Below, piece by piece: positions 1 through 7,045 of a stretch of 22,927 bases of DNA. The DNA comes from an uncultured Leucobacter sp. (GTDB lineage: Bacteria; Actinomycetota; Actinomycetes; Actinomycetales; Microbacteriaceae). How positions within the stretch are numbered: the stretch's first letter is position 1; every line of letters begins with the position of its first letter. The position numbers and the translations under genes were made by a program. The stretch covers positions 1-22,927 of the forward strand of contig CALCJF010000026.1 in NCBI GenBank assembly GCA_937967375.1. The letters run 5' to 3'. The notes beneath the pieces are model-generated. The model searched no databases, was not told the origin of the DNA, and saw nothing but the letters and a program-made list of their open reading frames with translations.

Positions 1-883
1 GCGCATCGGCGTCTTTGTTGATCGCGACGATGTACTTCGAGGTCTGCATGCCTGCCTTGTGCTGGATCGCGCCCGAGATGCCGAGCGCGATGTACAGCTG
101 CGGCGACACCGAGACTCCGGTCTGACCGACCTGGTATGACTGCGGCACCCACCCGGCGTCGACTGCCGCTCGCGAGGCGCCCACCGCAGCGCCCAGTGCA
201 TCGGCGAGCTGCTCGGCCAGCACGAACTGCTCCTTGGAGCCGAGCCCGCGCCCGCCCGAGACGACCGTCTTCGCTCCGCGCAGCTCTGGCCTCGAACCGC
301 CCGAAACGGCCGCCTCGATCGCCGAGACTTCCGCGGTGCGCCCGTCGCTGACAGGCACGTCGAGGGCAACTGCAGACAGCGGCTTCGCCTCGGCGCGCGC
401 CTCAACAGCGCCCTGACGCACGGTGATCACGGGAGCGCCATGCGTGACCGCCGCGCCGACCGTGTAGGCCCCACCGTAGGCCGAGTTCAGCGCAGTAACG
501 CCCTCTGCGTCACGTGCCACACCAATCGCGTCGGCGATGAGACCAGAGCGGGTGCGAGCGGCGAATCGAGCCGCAGCCTCGCGGCCCTCGACCGAGTGCG
601 AAGCGAGCACTGCGTCGGGCCGCACGAGCGCGGCTGCAGCGGCGAGCGCGTCTGCCGCGCCTCGGCCGAGTTCGGCACGCGCCGGGGCCTGCAGCACGGC
701 GGCTGCGCCGAGCTCTGCCGCAGCAGCAGCGAGACCCGCGGCTTCGGCTTCGCCGGCCACGACGAGCGCTACGGGGGTGCCTACTGAAGCGGCTGCACCC
801 AGCAGCCCAGCCGACGACTTCGCAAGCCCACCATCAGTGGTGGTGTCGAGCAGTACCAGAATCGAATCTGCAGCAAATTCCAT
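1..883 (-). CDS. etfA: Electron transfer flavoprotein alpha subunit, C-terminus cut by window edge
   Basis: This encodes the FAD-binding subunit of the soluble ETF heterodimer, which takes electrons from acyl-CoA dehydrogenases and passes them to ETF:quinone oxidoreductase. 294 codons are visible. ETF-alpha is usually about 315-325 aa, so roughly 25 residues lie beyond the edge. The N-terminal Rossmann-like domain begins MEFAADSILVLLD. The C-terminal FAD domain shows GRGLGSKEQ, then GQTGVSVSPQLYIALGISG and the hallmark QHKAGMQTSKYIVAINKD. The start at 883 is preceded by AAGGAA about 10 nt upstream. It lies 35 nt downstream of etfB, the usual beta-alpha order, so the two are almost certainly co-transcribed. 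Identity is clear from these family motifs. Confidence 0.96.
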   Translation of the reverse strand, partial: MEFAADSILVLLDTTTDGGLAKSSAGLLGAAASVGTPVALVVAGEAEAAGLAAAAAELGAAAVLQAPARAELGRGAADALAAAAALVRPDAVLASHSVEGREAAARFAARTRSGLIADAIGVARDAEGVTALNSAYGGAYTVGAAVTHGAPVITVRQGAVEARAEAKPLSAVALDVPVSDGRTAEVSAIEAAVSGGSRPELRGAKTVVSGGRGLGSKEQFVLAEQLADALGAAVGASRAAVDAGWVPQSYQVGQTGVSVSPQLYIALGISGAIQHKAGMQTSKYIVAINKDADA

Positions 884-918
884 GATCGTGTGTTCCTTCA
901 AAGCTTCGGGCCGGAGAT

Positions 919-1695
919 TCAGACCAGGCGGTTCTCTGCCAAGAAGGCGGCGAGCTTCTGCGCGGCATCGCCTTCATCGGTAATCTTCACGCCGGCCGCA
1001 CGCGGCGGGCGCTCGGCGATCGAGACCATGATGCCCATCGATGAGGTCATATCTTCTGCGTCGATGCCGTAGTCGGCGAGGGTCTTGACTTCGAGCGGCT
1101 TCTTCTTCGCCGCCATGATGCCCTTGAAGTTGGGAAACCTTGCGTCGGGCAGCGCCTCGGTGATCGAGATGACGGCGGGCAGTGCGGCGCTCACCTGCAT
1201 CGTTGCGTCGTCTGATGCCCGGGTGCCCGAGACAGCGTCGGCTGTGATGTTGACCGCCGACAGCGACGTCAGCGCGGGCACCGAAAGCAACTCGGAAAGC
1301 ATCGCCGGAAGCATGCCAGCCGAGCCGTCGGTTGACTGGTTGCCCGCAATGACGAGGTCGAAGCCCGCGGCGCGCAGCTCGGCGGCGAGCACCTCAGCGG
1401 TGAGACCGAGGTCGGCTCCAGACAGCGCTGGATCGGCGATGTGCACGGCCGAGGCCGCGCCCATCGCGAGGCCCTTGCGCACCGACGCGGTCGCCCCCTC
1501 GGGAGCCATCGTGAGCACCGTCACTTCGGTGCCCTCGTTCGCGTCGGCATACGAGAGCGCCACCTCGAGCGAGCGCTCACCAATCTCGTCGACCACGTTG
1601 TCGGCGCCAGCGCGCTCGGCGAGGCCGGTCTCGAGATTGAGCTTGCGGTCACCGTAGGTGTCCGGCACTTCCTTGAGCAATACGACGATTTTCAT
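919..1695 (-). CDS. etfB: Electron transfer flavoprotein beta subunit
   Basis: This 258-aa protein has the usual ETF-beta length and is the AMP-binding partner of EtfA. It begins MKIVVLLKEVPDTYGDRKL, the typical ETF-beta N-terminus. It carries the family signature LVIAGNQSTDGSAGMLPAML for AMP binding, and the C-terminal segment FPNFKGIMAAKKKPLEV that includes the loop contacting acyl-CoA dehydrogenases. An upstream in-frame ATG at 1734 would add 13 residues. I prefer 1695 because AGAGGA lies just upstream and the conserved domain starts at this Met. The gene lies 175 nt after the 387-aa fadE and 35 nt before etfA, all on the same strand. Confidence 0.96.
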   Translation of the reverse strand: MKIVVLLKEVPDTYGDRKLNLETGLAERAGADNVVDEIGERSLEVALSYADANEGTEVTVLTMAPEGATASVRKGLAMGAASAVHIADPALSGADLGLTAEVLAAELRAAGFDLVIAGNQSTDGSAGMLPAMLSELLSVPALTSLSAVNITADAVSGTRASDDATMQVSAALPAVISITEALPDARFPNFKGIMAAKKKPLEVKTLADYGIDAEDMTSSMGIMVSIAERPPRAAGVKITDEGDAAQKLAAFLAENRLV

Positions 1696-1870
1696 GATCC
1701 TCTGTTTCTTCGGTCGATCCGACTCGGTGCGCATCTGCGCGAAACTACTCGCAAACCTACCGGAGAACCCGCCCGAGGTGAGTGGTCACTCCCCCCGGAC
1801 GGGTGCTCCGGCGCTGCCGCGATCCCGCTTTCTTGCCGCCAATGCCGCGACGTGCAGCGGGCCGCGACCG

Positions 1871-3034
1871 TTACTTGCGGCCGGTGACCGCGCGGGCGAC
1901 GATCTCGCGCATGACCTCGTTGGTGCCGCCGTAGATGCGGTGCACGCGGGCGTCGAGGAAGGCACGGGCGATCGGGTACTCAGTGATGTAACCGTAGCCG
2001 CCGTGCAGCTGCACACCCATGTCGAGCAGCTCCCACTCACGCTCAGTGCTCCAGAACTTGACCTTCGCGGCTTCGTCTGCGCTCAGCTTGCCCTGACGGT
2101 AGAGCTCCATGGCGCGGTCGTTGTAGGCCCAGAGCACGTCGACCGTGGTCGCCATGTCGGCGAGGCGGAAGCGTGTGTTCTGGAAGTCTGCGACGGGCTG
2201 GCCGAAAGCCTCACGGTTCGAGGTGTACTCGAGAGTCCACTTGAACGCGGCCTCACCCGCTGCCGCGGCGCAGACGCCGATCGAGAGGCGCTCGAGCGGC
2301 AGGTTCATCATGAGCTGCACGAAGCCTTTGCCCTCGACGCCGCCGATGAGATTCTCGTCGGGAATGAAGACGTCGGTGAACGAGAGCTCGGCGGTGTCCC
2401 AGCCATGGAAGCCCATCTTGCTGAGCTTCTTGCCGTGTTCGAAGCCCTCCATGCCGTTCTCGACGATCAGCAGGCTGAACGCGTCGGGGCGGTTGCCCTC
2501 GCCGGTCTTCACGAAGGTGACGACGATGTCAGCGGTCTTGCCCGACGAGATGAAGGTCTTCGCGCCGTTAAGAATGTAGCCGCCGTCAACCTTCTTCGCG
2601 TTGGTGGTGACGCCGCGCAAGTCGCTGCCCGCACCGGGGTCGGTCATCGCGAGCGCGCCGAGCACCTCGCCGGTCGCCATGCGGGGCAGCCACTTCTCTT
2701 TCTGCGCCTGCGTGCCCATGTGCACGAGGTAGGGCACTGCGAGGTCGTCTTGGATGCCGAAGGCGCCAGCGAGCGAACCCTGGCCTGCGCCGATGACCTC
2801 TTCGTTGACGATCGCGCGGAAGCGGTAGTCCTGCAGCATGCCCGCGCCGCCGAACTCCTCGGGCACCGAGAGGCCGATGAGTCCCTGCTCGCCAGCCGCG
2901 AGCATGGTCGCACGGTCGATCTCACCGTCGCGCTCCCACTGCTCGCGCTTCTCATTGGTCGCGTACCGGCGCAAGAACTCCTTGACGACCTCGCGGAAGG
3001 CCTCGTGATCCTCGTCGTAAATATCGCGCTGCAT
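1871..3034 (-). CDS. Acyl-CoA dehydrogenase (387 aa)
   Basis: This is a flavoenzyme that introduces the alpha-beta double bond into an acyl-CoA and reduces ETF. Its length is standard for the family. Visible signatures are ALAMTDPGAGSDLRG in the flavin/substrate domain, FGQPVADFQNTRFRLADM in the C-terminal helical domain, and QLHGGYGYITEYPIARAFLDARVHRIYGGTNEVMREI at the end. The YGGTNE form lacks the Glu of the MCAD-type YEGT motif. In isovaleryl- and long-chain enzymes with this form the base sits on helix G, and LPLERL here is a suitable candidate for that position (family knowledge, not proved). The start at 3034 has AAAGG about 8 nt upstream. It is the second gene of a fadE-fadE-etfBA operon. 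The substrate cannot be named. Confidence 0.94.
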   Translation of the reverse strand: MQRDIYDEDHEAFREVVKEFLRRYATNEKREQWERDGEIDRATMLAAGEQGLIGLSVPEEFGGAGMLQDYRFRAIVNEEVIGAGQGSLAGAFGIQDDLAVPYLVHMGTQAQKEKWLPRMATGEVLGALAMTDPGAGSDLRGVTTNAKKVDGGYILNGAKTFISSGKTADIVVTFVKTGEGNRPDAFSLLIVENGMEGFEHGKKLSKMGFHGWDTAELSFTDVFIPDENLIGGVEGKGFVQLMMNLPLERLSIGVCAAAAGEAAFKWTLEYTSNREAFGQPVADFQNTRFRLADMATTVDVLWAYNDRAMELYRQGKLSADEAAKVKFWSTEREWELLDMGVQLHGGYGYITEYPIARAFLDARVHRIYGGTNEVMREIVARAVTGRK

Positions 3035-3117
3035 TGCGTTACCTTTCGTTGCCGCGAGCGCCTTGGGCCCGCGTTGGTTGGTCTGGTTTCAAACTACAAG
3101 ATCAGTGGTGGCCGAGC

Positions 3118-4878
3118 CTAGGAGATTTCGCCGGCGGCGACGGTCTCAGCAAGCGCGTGCACCTTCGAGAGGTGGTGTGCGCCATAGAAGTCTGCCTCGG
3201 TGAGGCGGCGCTGATCCGCGTGCGAAAGCGAGTCGTGCTGTAGCACCGCGGCCGCGATCGTCGCGTGCATCCAGCCGCCGATAAGCGTGGCGAGCAGCTC
3301 CTGATACGGCACCGACACGGCGTATGCGTCGCGGGGGTTCGCAGCATTTGCGAGGATCGCGGCCGTCGCACGTTCGGCTGCCTCGATTGCCCGCTCGGTG
3401 CGCTCAACCAGACGGGTCGCCACGGGGTTCTCCGATGAACGAAGCGCGTTGAGCTGGGCGCGTATCGAGGCAAAGACACCGGCCGCCGTTTGCCCGCCGT
3501 CGCGCAGCACTTTGCGACCCACGAGGTCGTTCGACTGGATTGCGGTCGTGCCCTCGTAGATCGGCAGAATGCGCGAGTCGCGGTATTGCTGAGCGATGCC
3601 GGTCTCTTCGATGAAGCCCATGCCGCCGTGCACCTGCACCGCGTCAGAGGAGATCTGCACGGCCTGCTCGGTGAACCACGACTTCAGAATCGGCACAAAG
3701 AACTCGGCGAGCGCCGTCTGCGAGGCGTCGCCCGCGTGCGCCCGGTCGTGGGTGTCACCGACGAGCACCGAGAACGCGCGCATCGCCGAGATGCGGCTCG
3801 ACATCGAAAGCAGCAGGCGGCGCACGTCGGGGTGGCCCGCGATCGGGGTGCCCGTGGGCAGCCCGATCACAGACCCCTGCAGCCTGGTGTAGGCGTAGTC
3901 GTTCGCGCGCTGGTAGGCGCGCTGCGCGATGCCGAGCCCCTGCACGCCGATGCCGACGCGGGCCTCGTTCATCATGACGAACATGCCCATCAGCCCCTGG
4001 TGCAGCTCGCCCACGAGGTACCCGGTGGCCTCTTCGAACTGCAGCACGCAGGTCGGGCTCGCATGAATGCCGAGCTTGTGCTCGAGGCCAACCGTGGTGA
4101 TCGTGTTGCGAGCACCCGGCGTGCCATCGGCACTCAGCAGGTACTTCGGGGCGACGAAAAGAGAGATGCCGCGATGCCCCTCGGGCGCATTCTCGGTGCG
4201 CGCCAGCACGAGGTGAATGATGTTGTCTGCGACATCGTGGTCGCCCCAGGTGATGAAGATCTTCTGGCCGCTGATCGCCCAGCTGCCGTCACCGTTGTCG
4301 CGCGCCATGGTGCGCACCGCACCGAGGTCGCTACCAGCCTGCGGCTCGGTGAGGTTCATGGTGCCGGTCCACTCGCCACTGACCATCTTCGGCAGATAGA
4401 TGTCGCGCAGCTCCTGCGAACCGTTGGCGTGCAGCGCGCGGATCGCGCCGTGGCTCAGGGCGGGGCAGAGCGCGAAGGCGGCGTTCGAACCGTTCCAGAA
4501 CTCTGTGAGCGCGGCCACGACCGAGCCGGGCAGCCCGTCGCCGCCCGCCTCTTCTGAGACCGCTGCCGACACCCAACCGGCCTCGGCGAATGCCTTGTAG
4601 GCGTCTTTGAATCCATCAGGGGTGCGCACCTCGCCGCCGACGAGGCGCGAGCCCTGCTGGTCACCGACGCGGTCGAGCGGGGCGAACACCTCGGCGGCAA
4701 ACTCGCCAGCGGCGGCAATCGCGTCGCCCGCGTCTTCGGCGGTGAGCGCACCCTCGCTTGCACGCGCAACGACATCGGTGCCGAACGCTTCGCCGAGCAG
4801 AAACGCATACTCGTCGACCGGCGGCACGTACGAGCCCGGGTCTGCCGGGGTGTGCGTCGTGAGTGCATCAATCGCCAT
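3118..4878 (-). CDS. Acyl-CoA dehydrogenase, large form with C-terminal extension (586 aa)
   Basis: This is an FAD-dependent acyl-CoA dehydrogenase of the long class (about 580-610 aa, like mycobacterial FadE5 or E. coli AidB-related enzymes) with an extra C-terminal helical domain after about residue 460. Motifs include MNLTEPQAGSDLGAV (about 174-188), KIFITWGDHD (about 206-215), and VQVHGGMGFIEETGIAQQYRDSRILPIYEGTTAIQ, in which Glu442 of YEGT is the expected catalytic base. A longer reading frame begins at 4941. The start at 4878 is preferred because GGAG stands 7 nt upstream and the conserved sequence begins there. It is the promoter-proximal gene of the beta-oxidation operon, divergent from the TetR gene, with a 15-bp candidate operator inside its promoter. 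Confidence 0.93.
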   Translation of the reverse strand: MAIDALTTHTPADPGSYVPPVDEYAFLLGEAFGTDVVARASEGALTAEDAGDAIAAAGEFAAEVFAPLDRVGDQQGSRLVGGEVRTPDGFKDAYKAFAEAGWVSAAVSEEAGGDGLPGSVVAALTEFWNGSNAAFALCPALSHGAIRALHANGSQELRDIYLPKMVSGEWTGTMNLTEPQAGSDLGAVRTMARDNGDGSWAISGQKIFITWGDHDVADNIIHLVLARTENAPEGHRGISLFVAPKYLLSADGTPGARNTITTVGLEHKLGIHASPTCVLQFEEATGYLVGELHQGLMGMFVMMNEARVGIGVQGLGIAQRAYQRANDYAYTRLQGSVIGLPTGTPIAGHPDVRRLLLSMSSRISAMRAFSVLVGDTHDRAHAGDASQTALAEFFVPILKSWFTEQAVQISSDAVQVHGGMGFIEETGIAQQYRDSRILPIYEGTTAIQSNDLVGRKVLRDGGQTAAGVFASIRAQLNALRSSENPVATRLVERTERAIEAAERATAAILANAANPRDAYAVSVPYQELLATLIGGWMHATIAAAVLQHDSLSHADQRRLTEADFYGAHHLSKVHALAETVAAGEIS

Positions 4879-4950
4879 CGGTGATCTCCATCGTTCTGGT
4901 GCGAGGGTGTGCGTCGAGCCGCTCATGGCGCTCTCATGCATCTACTAGGC

Positions 4951-4979
4951 AGTATGCCTGAGACTGCGTGTCATCTCAA
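4951..4979 (-). promoter_or_regulatory. Predicted promoter of the fadE-fadE-etfBA operon
   Basis: Read on the minus strand, -35 TTGAGA (4974-4979) and -10 CATACT (4951-4956) are separated by exactly 17 bp. The spacer (4957-4973) is almost filled by the 15-bp motif TGACACGCAGTCTCA. A transcript would start near 4944, giving a leader of about 65 nt before the fadE ATG at 4878. The arrangement implies repression by a protein bound between the two promoter elements. Confidence 0.65.
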
Positions 4980-5051
4980 GTTTCTCAATGGAAATTTGGA
5001 TCATTTATGCAATGAGTCGAGAATATTGTCACAGTCTGACACCCAGTCTCA
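4959..5051. promoter_or_regulatory. Paired inverted 15-bp operator motif between fadE and tetR
   Basis: TGAGACTGCGTGTCA at 4959-4973 and TGACACCCAGTCTCA at 5037-5051 are inverted copies that match at 14 of 15 positions. Each copy lies in the same orientation relative to the promoter of the gene it faces. The second copy overlaps a further dyad, TGTCA-N5-TGACA (5027-5041). This spacing and placement fit an autoregulated TetR-family repressor controlling both divergent units. Binding by the neighbouring regulator is inferred. Confidence 0.65.
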
Positions 5052-5067
5052 GCTTCTGTGATAACTT
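5036..5067 (+). promoter_or_regulatory. Predicted tetR promoter, probably leaderless
   Basis: TAACTT (5062-5067) matches the actinobacterial -10 form TAnnnT and ends exactly 6 nt before the ATG at 5074, so the transcript may begin at the start codon. The overlapping alternative is -35 CTGACA (5036-5041), 18 bp, -10 GATAAC (5060-5065). No Shine-Dalgarno sequence precedes the ATG. The operator copy at 5037-5051 overlaps the -35/spacer region. Confidence 0.5.
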
Positions 5068-5073
5068 CAGCCC

Positions 5074-5766
5074 ATGAGCGTCAGTGGACCCCTCGAAGAC
5101 CCCACCCCGGCAGCGCCGCAAGCGGCCGCGGTGCGCTATCTCGCAGAACACGGCTACGAGCAGACCACGGCGAGCGCGCTCGCCGATGCGATCGGCATGA
5201 GCCGCAGCACTTTCTTTCGCCGTTTCGGCAGCAAGGAAGACGTGGTGTTCTCAGATCACGACATCGCGCTCGCGCGACTGCGTCAGCAGCTCGCGAGTTC
5301 GGAGCGGCTCGCGCATGACTCCATCGCCATCGGCACGCTCGAGGTCACGCATCAACTGACACGCGACCCTGAGGCCGCGCGACTGCGGTCCGAGCTGCTG
5401 CGCAGTACCCCCTCACTGCGCGAACGCGAGCTCGTGATCACGCACCGATACGAGCGAGTGTTCGCCGAGTATCTCGCCCGAGTGGCGGGCCCCGGCACTC
5501 CCGAATGGGCGCCGATCGCGCTGGCGGCCGCGGTCGTCGCCGTGCACAACGCGGCACTGCGGCGCTGGCTGCGACAGAGCGACTCGCGGGTGTTCGGCGC
5601 GCTCGAGCGCGAACTCACCGAGCTGATGCGCCGCTTCGCGCCCTGGTTTGGCGGCGACGCTGGCGAGAGCGACGCGGTCGCCGGCTCGCGGGTGCTCGTC
5701 GCCTCTTTCGACGCGAACGCCTCGCCAGACGAAGTGCTGCGCGCGATCTCGGCGCAACTCGGCTAA
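5074..5766 (+). CDS. TetR/AcrR-family transcriptional regulator of the divergent acyl-CoA oxidation operon
   Basis: This is a 230-aa DNA-binding repressor. The N-terminal TetR helix-turn-helix spans about residues 15-60: AVRYLAEHGYEQTTASALADAIGMSRSTFFRRFGSKEDVVF, with the typical SRSTFFRRF recognition helix. The remainder is an alpha-helical ligand-binding/dimer domain without a nameable ligand. A C-terminal stretch (FDANASPDEVLRAISAQLG) closes the protein. The ATG at 5074 lacks a ribosome binding site but has a -10-like TAACTT 6 nt upstream, which suggests leaderless translation. It is divergent from fadE with inverted operator copies between them. By analogy with other TetR regulators of fatty-acid degradation, an acyl-CoA or related intermediate is the likely inducer (inference). 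Confidence 0.9.
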   Translation: MSVSGPLEDPTPAAPQAAAVRYLAEHGYEQTTASALADAIGMSRSTFFRRFGSKEDVVFSDHDIALARLRQQLASSERLAHDSIAIGTLEVTHQLTRDPEAARLRSELLRSTPSLRERELVITHRYERVFAEYLARVAGPGTPEWAPIALAAAVVAVHNAALRRWLRQSDSRVFGALERELTELMRRFAPWFGGDAGESDAVAGSRVLVASFDANASPDEVLRAISAQLG

Positions 5767-5807
5767 TCGCGCAAACGATTGGTCGCCGCAAGCCTGACCC
5801 AACCCTT

Positions 5808-5866
5808 GCAATAGTGCACAAAAAGCGGCCTGATTCGAACTCAGGATGCACTTCGCGCACTATTGC
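5808..5866. repeat. Nested inverted repeat in the tetR-NMO intergenic region
   Basis: GCAATAGTGC (5808-5817) and GCACTATTGC (5857-5866) are perfect 10-bp inverted arms around a 39-nt interior. Inside, CCTGA (5829-5833) pairs with TCAGG (5841-5845) across the 7-nt loop TTCGAAC, and GTGCA (5814-5818) can alternatively pair with TGCAC (5847-5851). It lies 41 nt after the tetR stop and 110 nt before the next gene. It could be a dispersed palindromic element (REP/RIP-like) or a factor-independent terminator of tetR without a U tract. The rest of the 210-bp gap shows no open frame of note. Confidence 0.6.
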
Positions 5867-5976
5867 TTCGCTGCGCCGCACTACCGCTTCAAAGCGAGGC
5901 ACAAAAGTAGCTTCGCGATCGCGCCGCGTCCACTAGACTAACTCTGTCAACTGAAGTGTTAGTGCGAGGAGGCGCC

Positions 5977-6942
5977 GTGTTCGATCGCAGTGAGTTCGAG
6001 GCGAGTATCAGCAAGACGCTCAGCGTTCCCGTCGTCGCGGCGCCGATGTTTCTGATCTCGGGCCCCGATCTCGTCGTCGAGGCCTGCCGAGCGGGCGCGA
6101 TCGGGGCGTTCCCCGCGCCAAATTGCCGCACCGCAGAACAACTCGATGCGTGGATGACCGAGATCACCGATCGACTCGACGCGGCACGCGCCGCGGCCGA
6201 AGAACCTGCCCCCTGGGCGCTCAACCTCATCACCCACCGCAGCAACAAGCGCCTCGCCGCCGACCTCGAGCTCGTCGCAAAGCACCAGCCGCCAATAGTC
6301 ATCACGGCGCTCGGCTCCCCCGCACCGGCGATCGAGACCGTGCACGCCTACGGCGGCATCGTCATCGCCGACGTGGTGAGCATCGCGCTCGCGCGCAAGG
6401 CGGTCGCCGCCGGAGCCGATGGCCTCGCGTGCGTGAGCACGGGCGCGGGCGGCCACACGGGCCACCTCTCTCCCTTCGCGTTCGCGTCGGGAGTGCGCGA
6501 GTTCTTCGACGGGCTCGTCGTGATCGGCGGCGGGGTGAGCGACGGTTGGGGCGTCGCCGGGGCCGTTGCCGCGGGTGCCGACCTCGTCTATGTCGGCACC
6601 CGGTTTCTCGCAACCGAAGAGAGCCTCGCGCCTGACGCTTATAAGCAGATGATCGTCGATCACGGCGCCGACGACCTGGTCGTGAGCGCCGCCATCACCG
6701 GCGCGAACGCGTCGTGGCTGCGGCCCAGCCTCGAGGCGAACGGCATCGACCTGAGCACTCACGAGCGCTCGGGCGGGCCCGACTACAACGCCGCACAGAA
6801 CGTGCAGGGGCGCTGGAAGAACATCTGGGCGGCTGGCCAGGGCATGCAGGTCATTCACGAGATCGAGCCGACCGCCACGATCGTCGCCCGCATGCGCGAC
6901 GAATACGCGGCCGCGGCAGACCGCCTGCAGTCGCTGCGCTAG
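5977..6942 (+). CDS. Nitronate monooxygenase / 2-nitropropane dioxygenase-like flavoprotein
   Basis: This is a 321-aa FMN-dependent TIM-barrel enzyme. Members oxidise nitronates such as propionate 3-nitronate, and related proteins act as FMN-dependent enoyl reductases. Family features are PVVAAPMFLISGPDLV (about 18-33), the key STGAGGHTGH (about 154-163) with the conserved His, and the phosphate-binding VVIGGGVSDGWGVAGAVAAGADLVYVGTRF (about 181-210). The start is GTG at 5977 rather than the GTG at 5956, because GAGGAGG ends 4 nt before it. A -10-like TAGACT lies at 5934-5939. It is a single gene on the plus strand, convergent with the dioxygenase operon. Detoxification of nitronates is the default reading, and its link to the flanking lipid genes is unproved. 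Confidence 0.88.
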   Translation: MFDRSEFEASISKTLSVPVVAAPMFLISGPDLVVEACRAGAIGAFPAPNCRTAEQLDAWMTEITDRLDAARAAAEEPAPWALNLITHRSNKRLAADLELVAKHQPPIVITALGSPAPAIETVHAYGGIVIADVVSIALARKAVAAGADGLACVSTGAGGHTGHLSPFAFASGVREFFDGLVVIGGGVSDGWGVAGAVAAGADLVYVGTRFLATEESLAPDAYKQMIVDHGADDLVVSAAITGANASWLRPSLEANGIDLSTHERSGGPDYNAAQNVQGRWKNIWAAGQGMQVIHEIEPTATIVARMRDEYAAAADRLQSLR

Positions 6943-6984
6943 CACGACGCCGCCGAAATCGGCCGACTCCGGCAGGCACAGCGA

Positions 6985-7034
6985 AGCGCTCGCGATCCTC
7001 GCCCCAAAACCTGATGCAGAGGGTCGCGAGCGCT
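6985..7034. terminator. Candidate bidirectional terminator between convergent genes
   Basis: AGCGCTCGCGA (6985-6995) and TCGCGAGCGCT (7024-7034) are perfect 11-bp arms. The stem continues inward with a G-U pair and CCTC/GAGG (6997-7000 with 7019-7022), about 16 pairs around an 18-nt loop. It sits in the 103-bp gap between the ends of the plus-strand NMO gene and the minus-strand dioxygenase gene. There is no U tract on either strand, as is common in GC-rich actinobacteria. Confidence 0.6.
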
Positions 7035-7045
7035 CTCGTCGCTTG

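Noticed and set aside
1780..1811. Small dyads GAGTG/CACTC and CCGGA/TCCGG after the 387-aa fadE gene
   Set aside because: They are short 5-bp arms without a U tract in a GC-rich gap. They are too weak to call a terminator or operator, and an etfBA promoter is not evident either.
1658..3121. 487-codon plus-strand open frame
   Set aside because: It is antisense to the acyl-CoA dehydrogenase gene, shows no recognisable motif, and is expected from the GC-rich codon pattern of the real gene on the other strand.
4878..4941. Upstream start for the 586-aa acyl-CoA dehydrogenase
   Set aside because: The extra 21 residues have no family similarity, and the GGAG ribosome binding site points to 4878. 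The -10 box at 4951-4956 puts the transcript start near 4944, too close to 4941 for a leadered start there.
5829..5845. tRNA T-arm-like hairpin (5-bp stem, 7-nt loop TTCGAAC)
   Set aside because: The closing pair is A-U rather than the conserved G53-C61. No acceptor, anticodon or D arm can be built around it on either strand, so it is treated as part of the nested inverted repeat.
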